64,000 nt of DNA. Source: Mya arenaria (Eukaryota > Mollusca > Bivalvia > Myida > Myidae). The translations under genes and the position numbers were made by a program. This document shows, one piece after another, positions 8,545 to 19,728 of this stretch (the stretch's first letter is position 1; each line of letters starts with the position of its first letter). The stretch lies in the NCBI RefSeq assembly GCF_026914265.1, contig NC_069125.1, positions 2,851,556 through 2,915,555 of the forward strand. The letters are read 5' to 3'. A model generated the notes under the pieces. That model was not told where the DNA came from and ran no database searches. It saw only the letters and a program-made list of their open reading frames with translations.

Positions 8545-10423
8545 TCAATCGCTCTCGCTATCAGATATCAGCCGGATTCTCTTGTAGACAGGTCTTTTCT
8601 CCCCCTTACTGGAACATGGAGAAGGAATTTGTGGATTTCTGTACACCACATGCTGCTTTTGCGAGAGAGTGTTTTGTTCTTGATTCTTAAAATAGAAAGT
8701 GACATTTCCCATGAAATTGGTGTTTACAAAGAAACCACGGGACATGTTCGTAGCAGCATCGGATGCAGGCAAGTTTCTTCTGGATGCATAAGTTGGTCCA
8801 CCATTGGAATTGACATTTGACAAAATATCCGAGATCTCCATCGACTGGTTTGTGTTCAATTTACTGTAATTATTCAGGCTGTTTACATTCTTATGGCCTG
8901 AAATTTGTACGATTTGGTTGGGAGGTAAATCTTCGTCGTTGAGCTTCTGAACCTTTCGTTTTCTGGCACTGCAAAAGAACATCAACATATACCAAAATAC
9001 AGCTGAAACTGACCAAGATGAAATGAAAAAGTGTTTGAGCATTTGTTTTGTTGTTTGAAATGTATCTATCCAAACGAGAGCAAATGTTTGACACGAGCAA
9101 CAGCAAGGGTAAACAACTACGGAAAATAAGTTGGAAAAAACTTGAGGGTGAGATATTTTTTATTGAATAAATTGTTAAATATACCTGGAATGAGTAATTC
9201 TCGCTTCGTCAGAGCCGGTATCTGCTTTCATTTCATTTATGATGTTATACAGTTTGTTAACACCCATTGCATACCTCTTATACCATCCACCCTGACGTAA
9301 AGTACAAATGCTGAGAAAAAACGGGCTGTTTTCCTGAAGCATTTCAGCTGGGCGCTTGTCTGTGTTCTGTATAGATGAACAGGATCTTTTGCAGGGTCTC
9401 CCAGCACAGCATAAGTTCTTGGTTGGTTTTGTCTTTTTTGAAGGAAAAGTTATTTGTTTAGAAATAATAATTATTGGTACAATTCTTTTTTTTTTACTTT
9501 TTTTATATTTAAATCAAATTCTCAATAGCATTTTGTTACACAAAATATAATTTATTTCTTAGCTATGATATGACTGGCACTGTTATGTAAATACCTTATG
9601 TCGCGTGCATTTGCCCCAGTACGGGTCTTTGTTTGTCTTTCTGTAGACAGCTGCAAGAATTCGTGTCCGGAGCCTTCATCGAGATCAACAGAAACATCAC
9701 CCCACTTAAGATTATGGATCTCAGTGCCAGTGCGCATCCCGAAGAAAGTGACACATATGAACCACATGGAGTGAATTAATGACTTGGCAGTGAAATATCC
9801 AAGGGTTTTTGCCTCATACATTTCTTCAATGTGCTGATCTGTCAGGGATTCTGCGGCCTTTGGTTTGTTTCCAAGCCCTTGCTTTTTCAGTGATTTCTGA
9901 TTACTTTTTAGCACATTTCGGCATTTTGCAAACTCTATGTCGTTTACGATGCATAATTTTTATTGTGATACCTTCAAGTGTCTGTCTATGGAACTGACAA
10001 AGCTTCTCAAACTTGTCGGTTCATATTCTTCCCCATTTTTTTGTTACAGATTGCAAAAAAATGCCGATCAAGTCATTTAGTTGATCAGGTGGGAAAAATT
10101 GAAGGTTGTGTTGTTCTCCCCTGTGATAAAGAAATTGGCGAAAAACTTTTAAGATCACTTTCTGTTGTTTTTTTTACTGTATTTTTGTTTACGTTTTCTT
10201 CGAGAAAATGATCAACATTCACATTTCTGAATTCTCTTACACTCACTATTTCTGACATTTGGGAATGTTCTTCTGCCATGGATCTGTCAGCATTATTTTG
10301 AACGAATTCTCTAGCTTTGTGTTCATCAACTGGTTCAATTTCAAAATCACTATTTAAAAATGCATACGCATCAAAAATGTTTACTAACAAGAGATCTAAG
10401 TCATTTTCGTTAATTTCATCCAT
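8545..10423 (-). pseudogene. DUF3504/Crypton-type tyrosine recombinase, decayed
   Basis: Minus-strand pieces run in the order of the family. The N-terminal part starts with MDEINEND at 10423 and includes FLEENVNKNTVKKTTESDLK. Then come PPDQLNDLIGIFLQSV, YEPTSLRSFVSSIDRHL, and IEFAKCRNVLKSNQKSLKKQ (9552-9960), which leads to the catalytic Arg block VTFFGMRTGTEIHNLKWGD and ERQTKTRTG. Next is SPFFLSICTLRQGGWYKR...MGVNKL (9185-9430). The C-terminal part is RKVQKLNDEDLPPNQIVQIS, GHKN and NNYS (8545-8968). The Arg, HxxR, His and Tyr of the tyrosine recombinase family are all present. A 216-base intron (8969-9184, GT..AG) joins ...THS|SARK and recreates the HxxR box. Damage: two frame slips near 10050-10095 and an in-frame TAA near 9960. 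A second exon border is likely near 9590 (donor AAG|GTATTT). Related domains occur in ZMYM, QRICH1 and KIAA1958 proteins. It may be a dead Crypton element or a dead domesticated gene. Confidence 0.8.
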
Positions 10424-10870
10424 TTTTACTTTTTTTCTGTGTTGATAATGAAATAAATCACAAATTATTATTTGCTTTACCTTCTGTCTGTTGTCAAAAG
10501 TGTTGCAGACGCAACTTAATGTACATGTATATCGGCAAGGGAGGTAATTCAGTTTTACTGAGACCCAATGGAAGTTACTACAATTGATGAAAAAAGTTGT
10601 CCCAAAAGTTGATATTTTCACTGCAGGCAATGCAGTGAAAATATCAAATTCACATTTCACTGTTAAAACTCCATATTTCTTCGAAAAGCATGAAAGAAAA
10701 AATAATAATAAGATAAAATAAAAATAAAACATAAAGGAATAAACAGACAAACAAACAAACATAAAAATAATCATGGTACATAAAAAACCGGCTTCGATCA
10801 CAAATTTCCAAGGAGCTGTGACATGTATTTTCAAAATGTGTGACAAATGAGATCTTATTTTTCCAAGCTG
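10424..10870. other. no gene seen
   Basis: Spacer upstream of the recombinase pseudogene. At 10600-10660 there is a short inverted pair (GATATTTTCACTGCA / TGCAGTGAAAATATC) around GGCAA. The minus-strand reading frame is open upstream of the MDEI start, but its content looks random. Confidence 0.4.
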
Positions 10871-10958
10871 TGTGTGGAAGTTTTTTTCTACATTTTAATA
10901 CATTTAATTCTGTAAAACAAACACTAAGCCCGCCAACTATAATTTTGTTCTGCAGTTT

Positions 10959-11272
10959 TTAAAACATAGAGTAAAATAATGATAAAATACGACTTTTCAG
11001 ATTCATAACCGGTAAAACAAAATTTTGGTCGAAAGCTGGGAGTGAGTTCTTATAAATATATATGGCGTAAGATAAACAATCTTTATTTTCCTTGCAGTAT
11101 GTGTCATATTGAATGTAATCATTGAGTGTGTTCAGAGTTTCCGATTGCCAAATTAAGTCGAATAGCTGTTGTAGTTGTAAATTGAACGATACTTTAAAAT
11201 CATTGTTGATTATAGGACGCGTCTGTGGTCTTTTAATGTTTAAATAAACGCTGCATTGTCCCCGGTCAATAA
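10959..11272 (-). CDS. exon 2 of small secreted-protein gene (intact copy)
   Basis: The minus-strand acceptor (T-run, CTCTGGCAAG at 11273-11282) is followed by two bases that complete a Val codon begun by the exon at 12452-12521, then 103 codons to TAA. The text begins IDRGQCSVYLNIKRPQTRPI and ends MNLKSRILSLFYSMF. It has three Cys and no membrane segment. The same block in units 2, 3 and 4 is recognisable but broken: three stops in unit 3 (20704-21018), a frameshift in unit 2 (15866-16192) and a deletion in unit 4 (27880-28115). Conservation of one open copy among three dead ones suggests a real gene, although chance survival is possible. The joined protein is 127 residues. The family is not recognised. 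Confidence 0.45.
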
Positions 11273-11842
11273 CTTGCCAGAGAAAAAAATTGAAGTACAT
11301 GTTCATTTTTATGTGAACTAAATGAGAAGAACAGAAATTATTCATCAATAAATGTAGAACACATTTTAGACAGATTTTAAAAGTTTGTGTCCAGTTTTTT
11401 CCCTGCTAACGAATTTTAGCATGCACGTTAGGTGGTTCTGATCATAATTGTATTCAATCAAAGAGCAGTCTTATAATATTGATATATTACAAAGCATTTT
11501 TGAGAAACAGTATTAATGCCACTATTTTTGTGTGTGTGTGTGTTTTTCTGTCTCGCTGTCCTTTCCTAAAAAAACAAATCTTGGGTCAGACAAGGATTTT
11601 TTTTAAGTCCAATAAAACAAAACTATTCTGATGTAGTGTATGATCACTTCGAATTCCATTAGAACTCACATGAGGTCTGCAATTCTTCTTTCATATGACA
11701 GAAGCTATCAAAAATTCAAAGGTCATTAACAATGCCTCGAACATTAGTCTATATGTAAGGATCACGAAGGACCAGAATATAAATAACTACACCGTGGACG
11801 ACAACGTTCGGTGATTTTTTATCAGCCGCCACATGGCTCTTA

Positions 11843-12205
11843 AAGATTCACTCTTACTCCTAAATATGATGTAACTTAATTATTAACATAATTGATTAAT
11901 AATACCAAAAAAGATAAATAAATGTTGAAAACAATGGTTCCTGTGAAGAAGACCCTGTTGGTTTTGAAAGGTAGGTGCAGAAAACACGGTTTTTCTACCT
12001 AATGAGACGATAGTTGATCACTGTAAATCCTTTATAACCCACCAGTCAATTAATATTAAGCGTTTTCAACTATTAAATCCATGGTTACAATATTCTTATC
12101 ATTATTATTTTCCATAAATGCATTATTTAGTACGTAGTTAAAGGTTCATCACTTAAAATTTATGGTTGCTATTCATGTGTATGTATTATTTTTAAATGCG
12201 AGTAT
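11843..12205 (-). mobile_element. MITE (TTAAAG...CACTC family) in unit 1
   Basis: It starts TTAAAGATTCACTCTTACTC and ends near AAATGCGAGT; inside are ACGGTTTTTCTACCTAATGA and AACCCACCAGTCAATTA. The same insertion sits at the equivalent place in units 3 (24035-24395) and 4 (28935-29160, internally deleted) but is missing or deleted in unit 2, so it predates at least part of the duplication. Confidence 0.65.
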
Positions 12206-12451
12206 CAATATCTCAATATATATTACTACACTATCTTCGACAATTCGTGAACGTTCCACTTTTTTCATGAAAATATGAAATTCAAGTTCAGTTCTAAGAC
12301 AAACATCAGTTTAGTGCTAAGAAAAGGATAAAGGAAAGTTTAATTAAAGTTAGGTAATATAAAAGTCAATGTGACCAATTAGCGTAACAATTTATAAACA
12401 TATTTTCAAGATTATTATTAATTTACAAGAAAGTAAATTAAAAGTCCGTAC

Positions 12452-12521
12452 CGGTAAACTCCGAATATCCCTTGTCTAGAAAAAATATTAGCACCGAAAA
12501 TCCTTGGAAGAGGAATTCCAT
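12452..12521 (-). CDS. exon 1 (signal peptide) of the small secreted-protein gene
   Basis: ATG at 12521 in a strong context (AAAAATGG). It is followed by MEFLFQGFSVLIFFLDKGYS and EFT, a typical signal peptide with probable cleavage near GYS. The donor at CCG|GTACGG (12446-12454) ends it in phase 1, matching the acceptor at 11272. The same exon is visible in unit 2 (ATG at 17283), unit 3 (24713) and unit 4 (29493), with hydrophobic residues kept (GFLVLIFFLDMGYSEF). If no splice occurs, the frame stops three codons later. The plus-strand MSRKNIST ORFs over the same bases are shadows. The intron of about 1.18 kb contains a MITE. Confidence 0.45.
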
Positions 12522-12933
12522 TTTTAATTATTTTGGCAGAATTATTCCACGAAATATAGTAGCCATGTTTTCAGCATTTAATAGGTCTTCTCCCAATGGT
12601 GTTAAACTATTAAAGAACAACCTTTTCAGAGCAACGTTTTTGTCCAACTGCCTTTGTTATTGGAGATGAAAAATGATCGATGTAGTTGATTTTGAACTGA
12701 CATGAATGACAAGTTATCTAACAGAGTTCGCTTTACGAACCATATTAGGAATAACTCAGTTTTACCAGCGAGCTAGCGAACCGGAGGTTCGCAGGGGATG
12801 TATCAATTATCAACACGATTCTGTTTTTCCTCGCCCCGTGACAGTCCTTTTGTCGGCCAGGGTTAGGGTTTAATTCCAATATAAAGAGCAAACTTAACGG
12901 TTATCTGGTTAAATAAGTGTTTGATATTGGCTT

Positions 12934-13062
12934 TTAATTGTTATATTCTCTGAACAACATCGTACCATCACAGGTCATTGTATGAAGTATGTTTACTTGG
13001 AAATGACGTCCAATAAAATGTGCTTTTAACCAAAGATACAGGGTATCAGAAGACGTTTGTAC
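12934..13062 (-). pseudogene. conserved exon-like block in unit 1
   Basis: After an acceptor-like CTGTTATCAG the minus strand reads VQTSSDTLYLWLKAHFIGRH, then FQVNILHTMTC, and ends REYNN with TAA. Unit 3 (25056-25184) keeps it open; unit 2 has a stop in place of Trp; unit 4 is altered. It lies downstream of the block at 13290-13522 and may be its 3' exon. Function unknown. Confidence 0.35.
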
Positions 13063-13289
13063 CTGATAACAGAATGCTAATTAGCCCACACAGAGTCTAC
13101 TGTAATATCTTAGAACCTTCACTTTTGAAGAAAACAAATGTTCAAACGGTATAAGGTCGCACCTTCTTTTTGCCGATATCCGATTTCAAACGAGTAAGGG
13201 ATTTTAAGCTCTGATGATCAAAGAGTATTAAATAGCTCCATTCAGAAATCTTCGATCATTGAGTTTCAGTAAATAAATATCATCATTCA

Positions 13290-13522
13290 TAAGTCCGGTG
13301 AGCTCGCAGAGAAGAATAGTTTGTGCTGTACTGAAAGAACAGGTCGTTGCTTGTATAAATTGCACCAACTTTGTTAAGCCATCTAATTAAAATGGTGTCG
13401 GGTTGAAATTCTATGTAATTGGGACCTCAATTGGCCGTCAATGCCGTTTTCCGGTAGGAAATGTTTAAATGCGGTAGGCTGCTCACCAAAACAAGAACAA
13501 GAGTTAGTTGAAAATTGCTTAT
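13290..13522 (-). pseudogene. second secreted-protein-like exon, unit 1 copy (broken)
   Basis: Minus-strand reading ISNFQLTLVLVLVSSLPHLN, then SYRKTALTAN, a stop, and GPNYIEFQPDTILIRWLNKV. The start codon is ATA here but ATG in unit 2, and the Trp codon after TAN is TGA here but TGG in units 2 and 3. The hydrophobic N-terminus is a plausible signal peptide. All four units carry the block, each with a different lesion (see 18083-18289). Confidence 0.45.
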
Positions 13523-14557
13523 ATTTTAAGGAGACACCGACCTCCCACGATGTGCCGTTTGTCCCACTTTTGAAACGACATATTAAATCAAAGGCGTATT
13601 CATAAAACAACTAAGACTAAACGTTAAACAGAATTGGAAATTGGCCCATTCGTCAGTTGAGAACAAATTCAAATTGTTAAAGTTTTGTGTGCATGTAAAC
13701 AAATGTGTAGACTGAAGGGATCTATGTTATTTATTGTCGAAAAAAAGTGAATTTTTCAATTAAGAGGCCCATATTTCAAGACGCCCGGATCAATCAATGA
13801 ATATTAAAGAACAGCATAAAAAATAAAAATAATACTTAAATAATGTAATCCGCAATTACGTCGATTCTTAAGCACATTGTGTTTTATAATACTTTATTAC
13901 ATTTGAATATTTCCTATTAATAAATGGTTCCGGTTGAAAATCATTCTTATGCCACGAGTGTCTTGAAATAACCCATGACGATTTGATAAATATTGTGTTT
14001 TTGGAGATGATATTAATGAGACGATTGATTAATTTAGACAGAAGCCTGATTGCCCAATTGGACCTGCTAAGTATAGTGAATGTTTGCGTGGAATTGTAAT
14101 ACGACCCGGTATGCATCTGCAATATCATCGTGGACAAAAGTGCACAGGAACAGATCGATCGCAAACGATAAACATTGACTTGTATATTGGCAGTATTGTC
14201 ATTCAGTTTTTATTCCATATTAGCAATCAGTATAACAATAATGACATTGTTTGTTTTAAACCTAACCGAATCAGTCCAACAAAGCAAGACCGCAAAATCA
14301 AAATTATACCGAAGATACAGCCTGAAGACTTGGTTTGACTCTTCGGATGGATCACATTTTCACCGCGTCTTTATGAGCGTGATTTAAAGCTACTGTTTTT
14401 GTTTGTAGCAATATAATATGTAAACTCGTTAAGTTGTTTCACTTAAAGCATGGTGACAAGGAGTACTGTCATGTTTTTTAATGAAATAAAGTATTCAATA
14501 ACAATTTTGGAAAGAAGAAAATGAACTATTGGTGTAAGTAAAAGTAATGAAACGCGT

Positions 14558-14669
14558 GATTGATGTCATGATCGGGGATATGAACGCAGTTGGGCTGGTT
14601 GATGGACGCGTGGAGTCCGAATTCGAACCAGCCTAACTGCATTCCTACCCCGATAATAACATCAATCAT
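14558..14669. repeat. inverted repeat inside tandem unit 1
   Basis: The left arm starts GATTGATGTCATGATCGGGG; the right arm (ending ATAATAACATCAATC) is its reverse complement over about 42 bases with some mismatches, around a spacer of about 30 bases. It recurs in unit 2 at 19616-19728 and half of it in unit 3 near 27356; a related half lies at 43208. Confidence 0.7.
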
Positions 14670-17600
14670 GCAATTCGTTCCTTAATTGTTGTGTCAGATA
14701 TTTGATAAAGCAGTAAGATGATATTCTAATCATAATCCTATTCATGCAACAACAAGTGAAACAAGGTTGGTTCATAAAACAAAACGGAGGAAAGGGGTCG
14801 TAAGGTTTGATCGTAGAATGAAACAAAAATTACTTATATATACTTATAACGAATAATTTAGCCATGAAAGACAAAGATGACCTTTTAGGCTTTTCTGTAG
14901 ACTTTATCATCGTAACTCGGAATCTATCATCGGCAGGTCGACATCGCATCTTTTATATATGCCGAAATAATGCGCACACGGGCGTATCGACCCCAACGCT
15001 GAACGAACTGCGATGGTCAACGCCTTTTTTTACGTTTACATTTACATTTAAATTATCTAATTACAAGTCTGCTTAAAGTAGCGCTGAAATGAATATTCGA
15101 TATATGATGCGATTAATATAGTGCGAATAAGCTGCGTTTTTGTGTAATTACGCAATTAAAATCATAGAAAACGCAATTATCGAACAGTAACAAAACGTAA
15201 CATAAAAAGCAGAATACGCAAAAAGGTTCAAAATGAACGCGTACTGAATGAAAAAAAACTAAACGTATATATATGCGTACGTAGCAGGCCGAAAGCATTT
15301 CAACGCCTTAAACACTTTGATTTTACAACTAAGCCCACGTACGTGATCACACTACCTAAAACAGTAAATACCACTGAGTGTGTCCTTACAGAAAGGTGAC
15401 CGACCAGTCAGTCCACTCACATTGATCGGACAGAAGCCAAAGGCCGAAATCCATTATATGTTTGTGGGCGGACTGGGCGGTCAGTATAGTGTCAGGAGGT
15501 CCGGAATGGCCTGTACTATGTTTTATCAAACAGCTCTTTATTGCTTTGAAAACAAATATGAAATATTTTTCTACATGAAAAGACATCTTTATCTGTCAAA
15601 CAAGCTAATTCAAACGACAGTCTGGTTTTGTACTGATACGCTTAATTAGAGTCTCCTTAGCTGTAACACACAACTAGCATTGAGCTGGCCTTATTTAAGA
15701 AATCGTATACAGACCACTGAGGACCACCTTGCATTATTGTGACCTCGCAGTCAGGCTACAAACATTGAACGTTTTCTGGCTGACTGCTAGGTTACTATAA
15801 GTCAGGAGATCCGAAGTAGTCTGTATCATTTTATTCTGTAAAACAAGCACTAAGTCCTCCCACTATTATTTTGTTCTGCAGTTTTTAAAACATAGAGTAA
15901 AAATGATAAAATACGAGATTTCAGATTCATAACTGGTAAAACAATATTTTGATCGAAAGCTAGGAGTGAGTTCATTTAAATATAAATGACGTATGCTAAA
16001 CTTTAAATCTTTATTTTCCTGTCTGTATATTTCATATTGAATGTAATCATTGGGTGTGTTCAGAGTTTCCGATTGCAAAATTCAGTCTAATAGCTGTAAA
16101 TTGAGCGATGCTTTTAAACTCATTGTTGATTTTAGAACACTTCTGTGGTCTTGTAATGTTTAAATAAACGTTGCATTGTCCTCAGTCAATAACTACCCAG
16201 GAAAAAATAGAACCTATAGATACAGCTTTCAAATATAAGCGGAGTGAAGTGACGATGCCGACAAAAGAATGGAGTGCCTTTTTTAAATAAACGAACTTAA
16301 AATGCTAATTGAACTTTGAAAACTGTCACATGATAGATGGACATACTCTTTGTAGTACATGTTCATTTTAATGTTAACTAAATGAGAGGAACAGAAATCA
16401 ATCATCAATATCAATTATGTAGACCACGTTTTAGCCAGATTTGCATTGTTAGTGTCCAGATTCCTTTGCCGCTCATGCACGTAAGGAGGTTTTGATCATA
16501 ATTGTATTTAACCAAAAAGCATTCATGTTATATTCGTAGAATTACAAAGCATTTATGAGAATCAGTTTTAGGCCATTATTTTGTTTGTGTGTTTTGTTTC
16601 GCTGTCCTTTCCTAACACAAAACAACATTGGGTCAGACAAGTAATTAAAAAAAAATAGGCGAAGGTCCAATAAAAAAATAACCCTGTTCTGATGTAGTGT
16701 ATTATCACTGTAGAATTCTGATGAGATATGCAAATCCTTTATCAAATCACAGAAGCTAGGATCGCAACAACGGCTTTTAACAATGGCTCAGACGTTTGTC
16801 TACATTCACTTATCAATAAGTCATATTCAAGAATCCCGAAAAATACAAATATAATATTTAAGATATGGTAATGTATATGATATGAACAACTACACTATGG
16901 ACGAAGTACGGGGATTTTTTGTCAGCCTCCACATGGCTCTTAACGCCAACCATAGTGGTTTGCTTATACACTATATCTCAGGTAACACATATCGTTGAAC
17001 ATTCGTGAATGTTTCACCCTTTTTCATGCTCCAAATATGAAAATCAGGTCAGCTCTAAGACAAGGATTATTTTAGTCCTAAGGCAGGGACAACGGGATGT
17101 TTCTATATAAAGCTTAGTTGTAAAAACGTCCACGTTACCTATAAACGTTACAATATGTGTATATATTTTCAAGTTTATTTTCATTTTTTTAAGAAAGTAA
17201 ATAAAATCCGTACCAGTAAACTCCGAATATCCCATGTCTAGAAAGAATATAAGCACCAAAAATCCTTGGAAGAGGAATTCCATTTTCGGTTATTTTGGAA
17301 GAATTATTTCACGAAATAAAGTAACAATGTATTTCAGCATTTAATATGTCTTGCCCAATGGTGTTGAACTATTAAAAATAAAAAATTTCAGAGCAGCTTT
17401 TCTGTCTAACTCTCTCGACTATTGGAGATGAAAAATGATCGATGTAATAGATTTTGAACTGACATCAATGACAAGTTATCAAACACAGTTCGCTTTACGA
17501 ACCAAATTAGGAACAACTTAGTTTAAACAGCGAGCCAGCGATCCGGAGGGTCGCCGGGGATATATCCATTATCAACACGATTCTGTTTTTCCTCGCCCTG

Positions 17601-18082
17601 TGACAGTCCTTTTGTCGGCCAGGGTTGGGATTTAATTCCAATATAAAGAGAAAACTTAACAGTTATCTGGTTAAAGAAGTGTTTGGTATTGGCTTTTAAT
17701 TGTTATATTCTCTGAACAACATCGTATCGTCACAGGTCATTGTATGAAGTATGTTTACTTGGAAATGACGTCCAATAAAATGTGCTTTTAACTAAAGATA
17801 CAGGATATCAGAAGACGTTTGTACCTGATAACAGAATGCTAAGTAGCCCACACAGAGTCTACTGTAATACTGTCTACTGTAATATCTTAAAACCTTCACT
17901 TTTACAGAAAACAAAAGTTCAAAAGTTCTAAGACAGCACCTTCTTTTTTCCGACTTCCGATTTCAAACGAGTAAGGGATTTTAAGCTCTGATGATCAAAG
18001 AATATTAAATAGCGTTATCCAGAAATCTTCGATCATTGAGATTCAGTAAATAAATAGCGTCTTTCATAAGTCCGGTGAGCTC

Positions 18083-18289
18083 TCAGAGTAGAATAGGTTG
18101 TGCTTGACTGAAAGAACAGATTGTTGCTGATATAACTTTGCTAAGCCATCTCATTAAAATGGTGTCGGGTTGAAATTCTATGTAATTGGGTCCCCAATTG
18201 GCCGTCAATGCCGTTTTTCGGTAGGAAATGTTTAGATGCGGTAGGCTGCTAAGCAAAACTAGAACAAGAGTTAGTTGAAAATTGCTCAT
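18083..18289 (-). pseudogene. secreted-protein-like exon, best copy (unit 2)
   Basis: ATG at 18289 starts MSNFQLTLVLVLLSSLPHLN, then ISYRKTALTANWGPNYIEFQ and PDTILMRWLSKV. The first 22 residues look like a signal peptide. After SKV the frame differs from the other units, which read GAIYTSNDLFFQYSTNYSSL and RAHRTYE, so unit 2 has a frame slip and terminates at 18083. No copy in the window is fully open. The consensus would be a secreted protein of at least 95 residues with no recognised domain. Confidence 0.4.
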
Positions 18290-18548
18290 ATTTTTAGGAG
18301 TCACCGACCTCCCATGATGTGCCATTTGTCAAACATTTAAAACGACATATTAAATCATAGGTCGTATTGATAAAGCAACTAAGATTAAACGTTCAACAGA
18401 ATTGAAAAATTAGCCTTTTCCTCTGTTGGAAACAAATTCAAATTGTTTAAGTTGTATGTGCATGTAAATAAAAATGTATGCTGAAGCGATTTATGTAATT
18501 CGTTGTCGAAAATAGTCATTTTTCAATTAATTGAAATTTCGATAATTT

Positions 18549-18574
18549 AAAATATATATATATATATATATATT
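18549..18574. repeat. (TA)n microsatellite
   Basis: An uninterrupted run of about 12 TA dinucleotides in unit 2, absent from the other units. Confidence 0.85.
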
Positions 18575-19615
18575 AATTCAAAATTTCATGTCAAATATGA
18601 TGAAAGGTGCATGATACTCTAAATTAATTGTGTCGTTGTTGTTGTTTTTTGCAAAATGTAAGTATGCATACTGAATTTCGGTAAAAAGGTTTCCAGAAGT
18701 TAAGAGCGCTACAGACGGAAAAGAAACCATTGCATACTGATTGGCACAGTTTTGAAGGAACCCGGCTGATTAAAAGACACTGAAAATGGTGGGAGTCAAA
18801 TTCAAAATTCTATAATAAGGGGTGCAGATTTAAAGACGCCCGGATCAATCAATGAATGTAAGAGAACAATATACAAAATAAAAATAATAATAATAACATA
18901 ATATAATCCACAATAACGTCCATTCTAAAACGTATTGTTGTTTATAATGCTTTATTACATTTTAATATTATCTGTTAATAAATGGTTACGGTTGAAAATC
19001 ATTTCTATGTCATCAGTGTATTGATATAACCCATCCCATTACGATTTGATAAATATTGTGTTCTTTGGAGAGGATATTAATGAGACGATTGATTAATTTA
19101 TATAGAAGCCTGATTGCCCAATTGGACCAGCGCAAATATATTGAATGTTTGCATGGAATTGTAATATGATCCGGTATGCATCTGCAATATCATCGTGGGC
19201 AATAGTGCACAGGAACAGATCGATCGCAAACGATAAACTTTGGATTGTTTAATAGCGGCATTGTCATTCAGGTAAACTTCCATATAGATTATCAGTATAA
19301 CAATGGTTTTGCATTTCAAATAACCGAATCAGTCCAACAAAGCAAGACCGCAAAATCATTTAATACCGAAGAGTCAGTCTCAAGACTTGTTTTAACTCTT
19401 AAGATGGATTACATTTTCACCGCGCCAATATGAGCGTGATTGAAAGCTATTGTTTTTGTCTGTAGCAATATTATATGTAAACCGGTCGGGTTGTTTTATT
19501 TAAAGTATGATGCCAAGGAGTACCGTTATGGTTTTTTAATGAAATAAAGTATTCAATAACAATTTTGGAAAGAAAAAAATGAACTATTGGTGTAAGTAAA
19601 AGTAATGAATTGTGT

Positions 19616-19728
19616 GATTGATGTCATGATCGGGGATATGAATGCAGTTGGGTTGGTTGCAGTAAGCGTGGAGTCCGAATTTGTAACAGCCTAACTGCAT
19701 TCCTACCCCGATAATAACATCAATCATG
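19616..19728. repeat. inverted repeat inside tandem unit 2
   Basis: Counterpart of 14558-14669 with the same arms (ATCGGGGATATGAA and TTCCTACCCCGAT). Confidence 0.7.

Larger units (their letters stand above)
10870..15832 (-). repeat. tandem segmental unit 1 of 4 (about 4.9 kb)
   Basis: The first of four head-to-tail copies. Anchors recurring in order are TTTAAAACATAGAGTAA at 10956, 15882 and 20702; TCGAAAGCTGGGAGTGAG-type words at 11030, 15951, 20775 and 27899; AAATGGTGTCGGGTTGAAAT at 13390, 18157, 25511 and 30608; and GTGACCGACCAGTCAG at 15397, 20194 and 27537. Genes are read on the minus strand. Unit 1 is the best preserved in the 3' exon (10959-11272). Confidence 0.85.

Noticed and set aside
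13868..14338. Opposing ORFs in the tandem units (plus MRGIVIRPGMHLQYH; minus RSICSCALLSTMILQ)
   Set aside because: Each is interrupted in at least one other unit, and neither has consistent splice sites.
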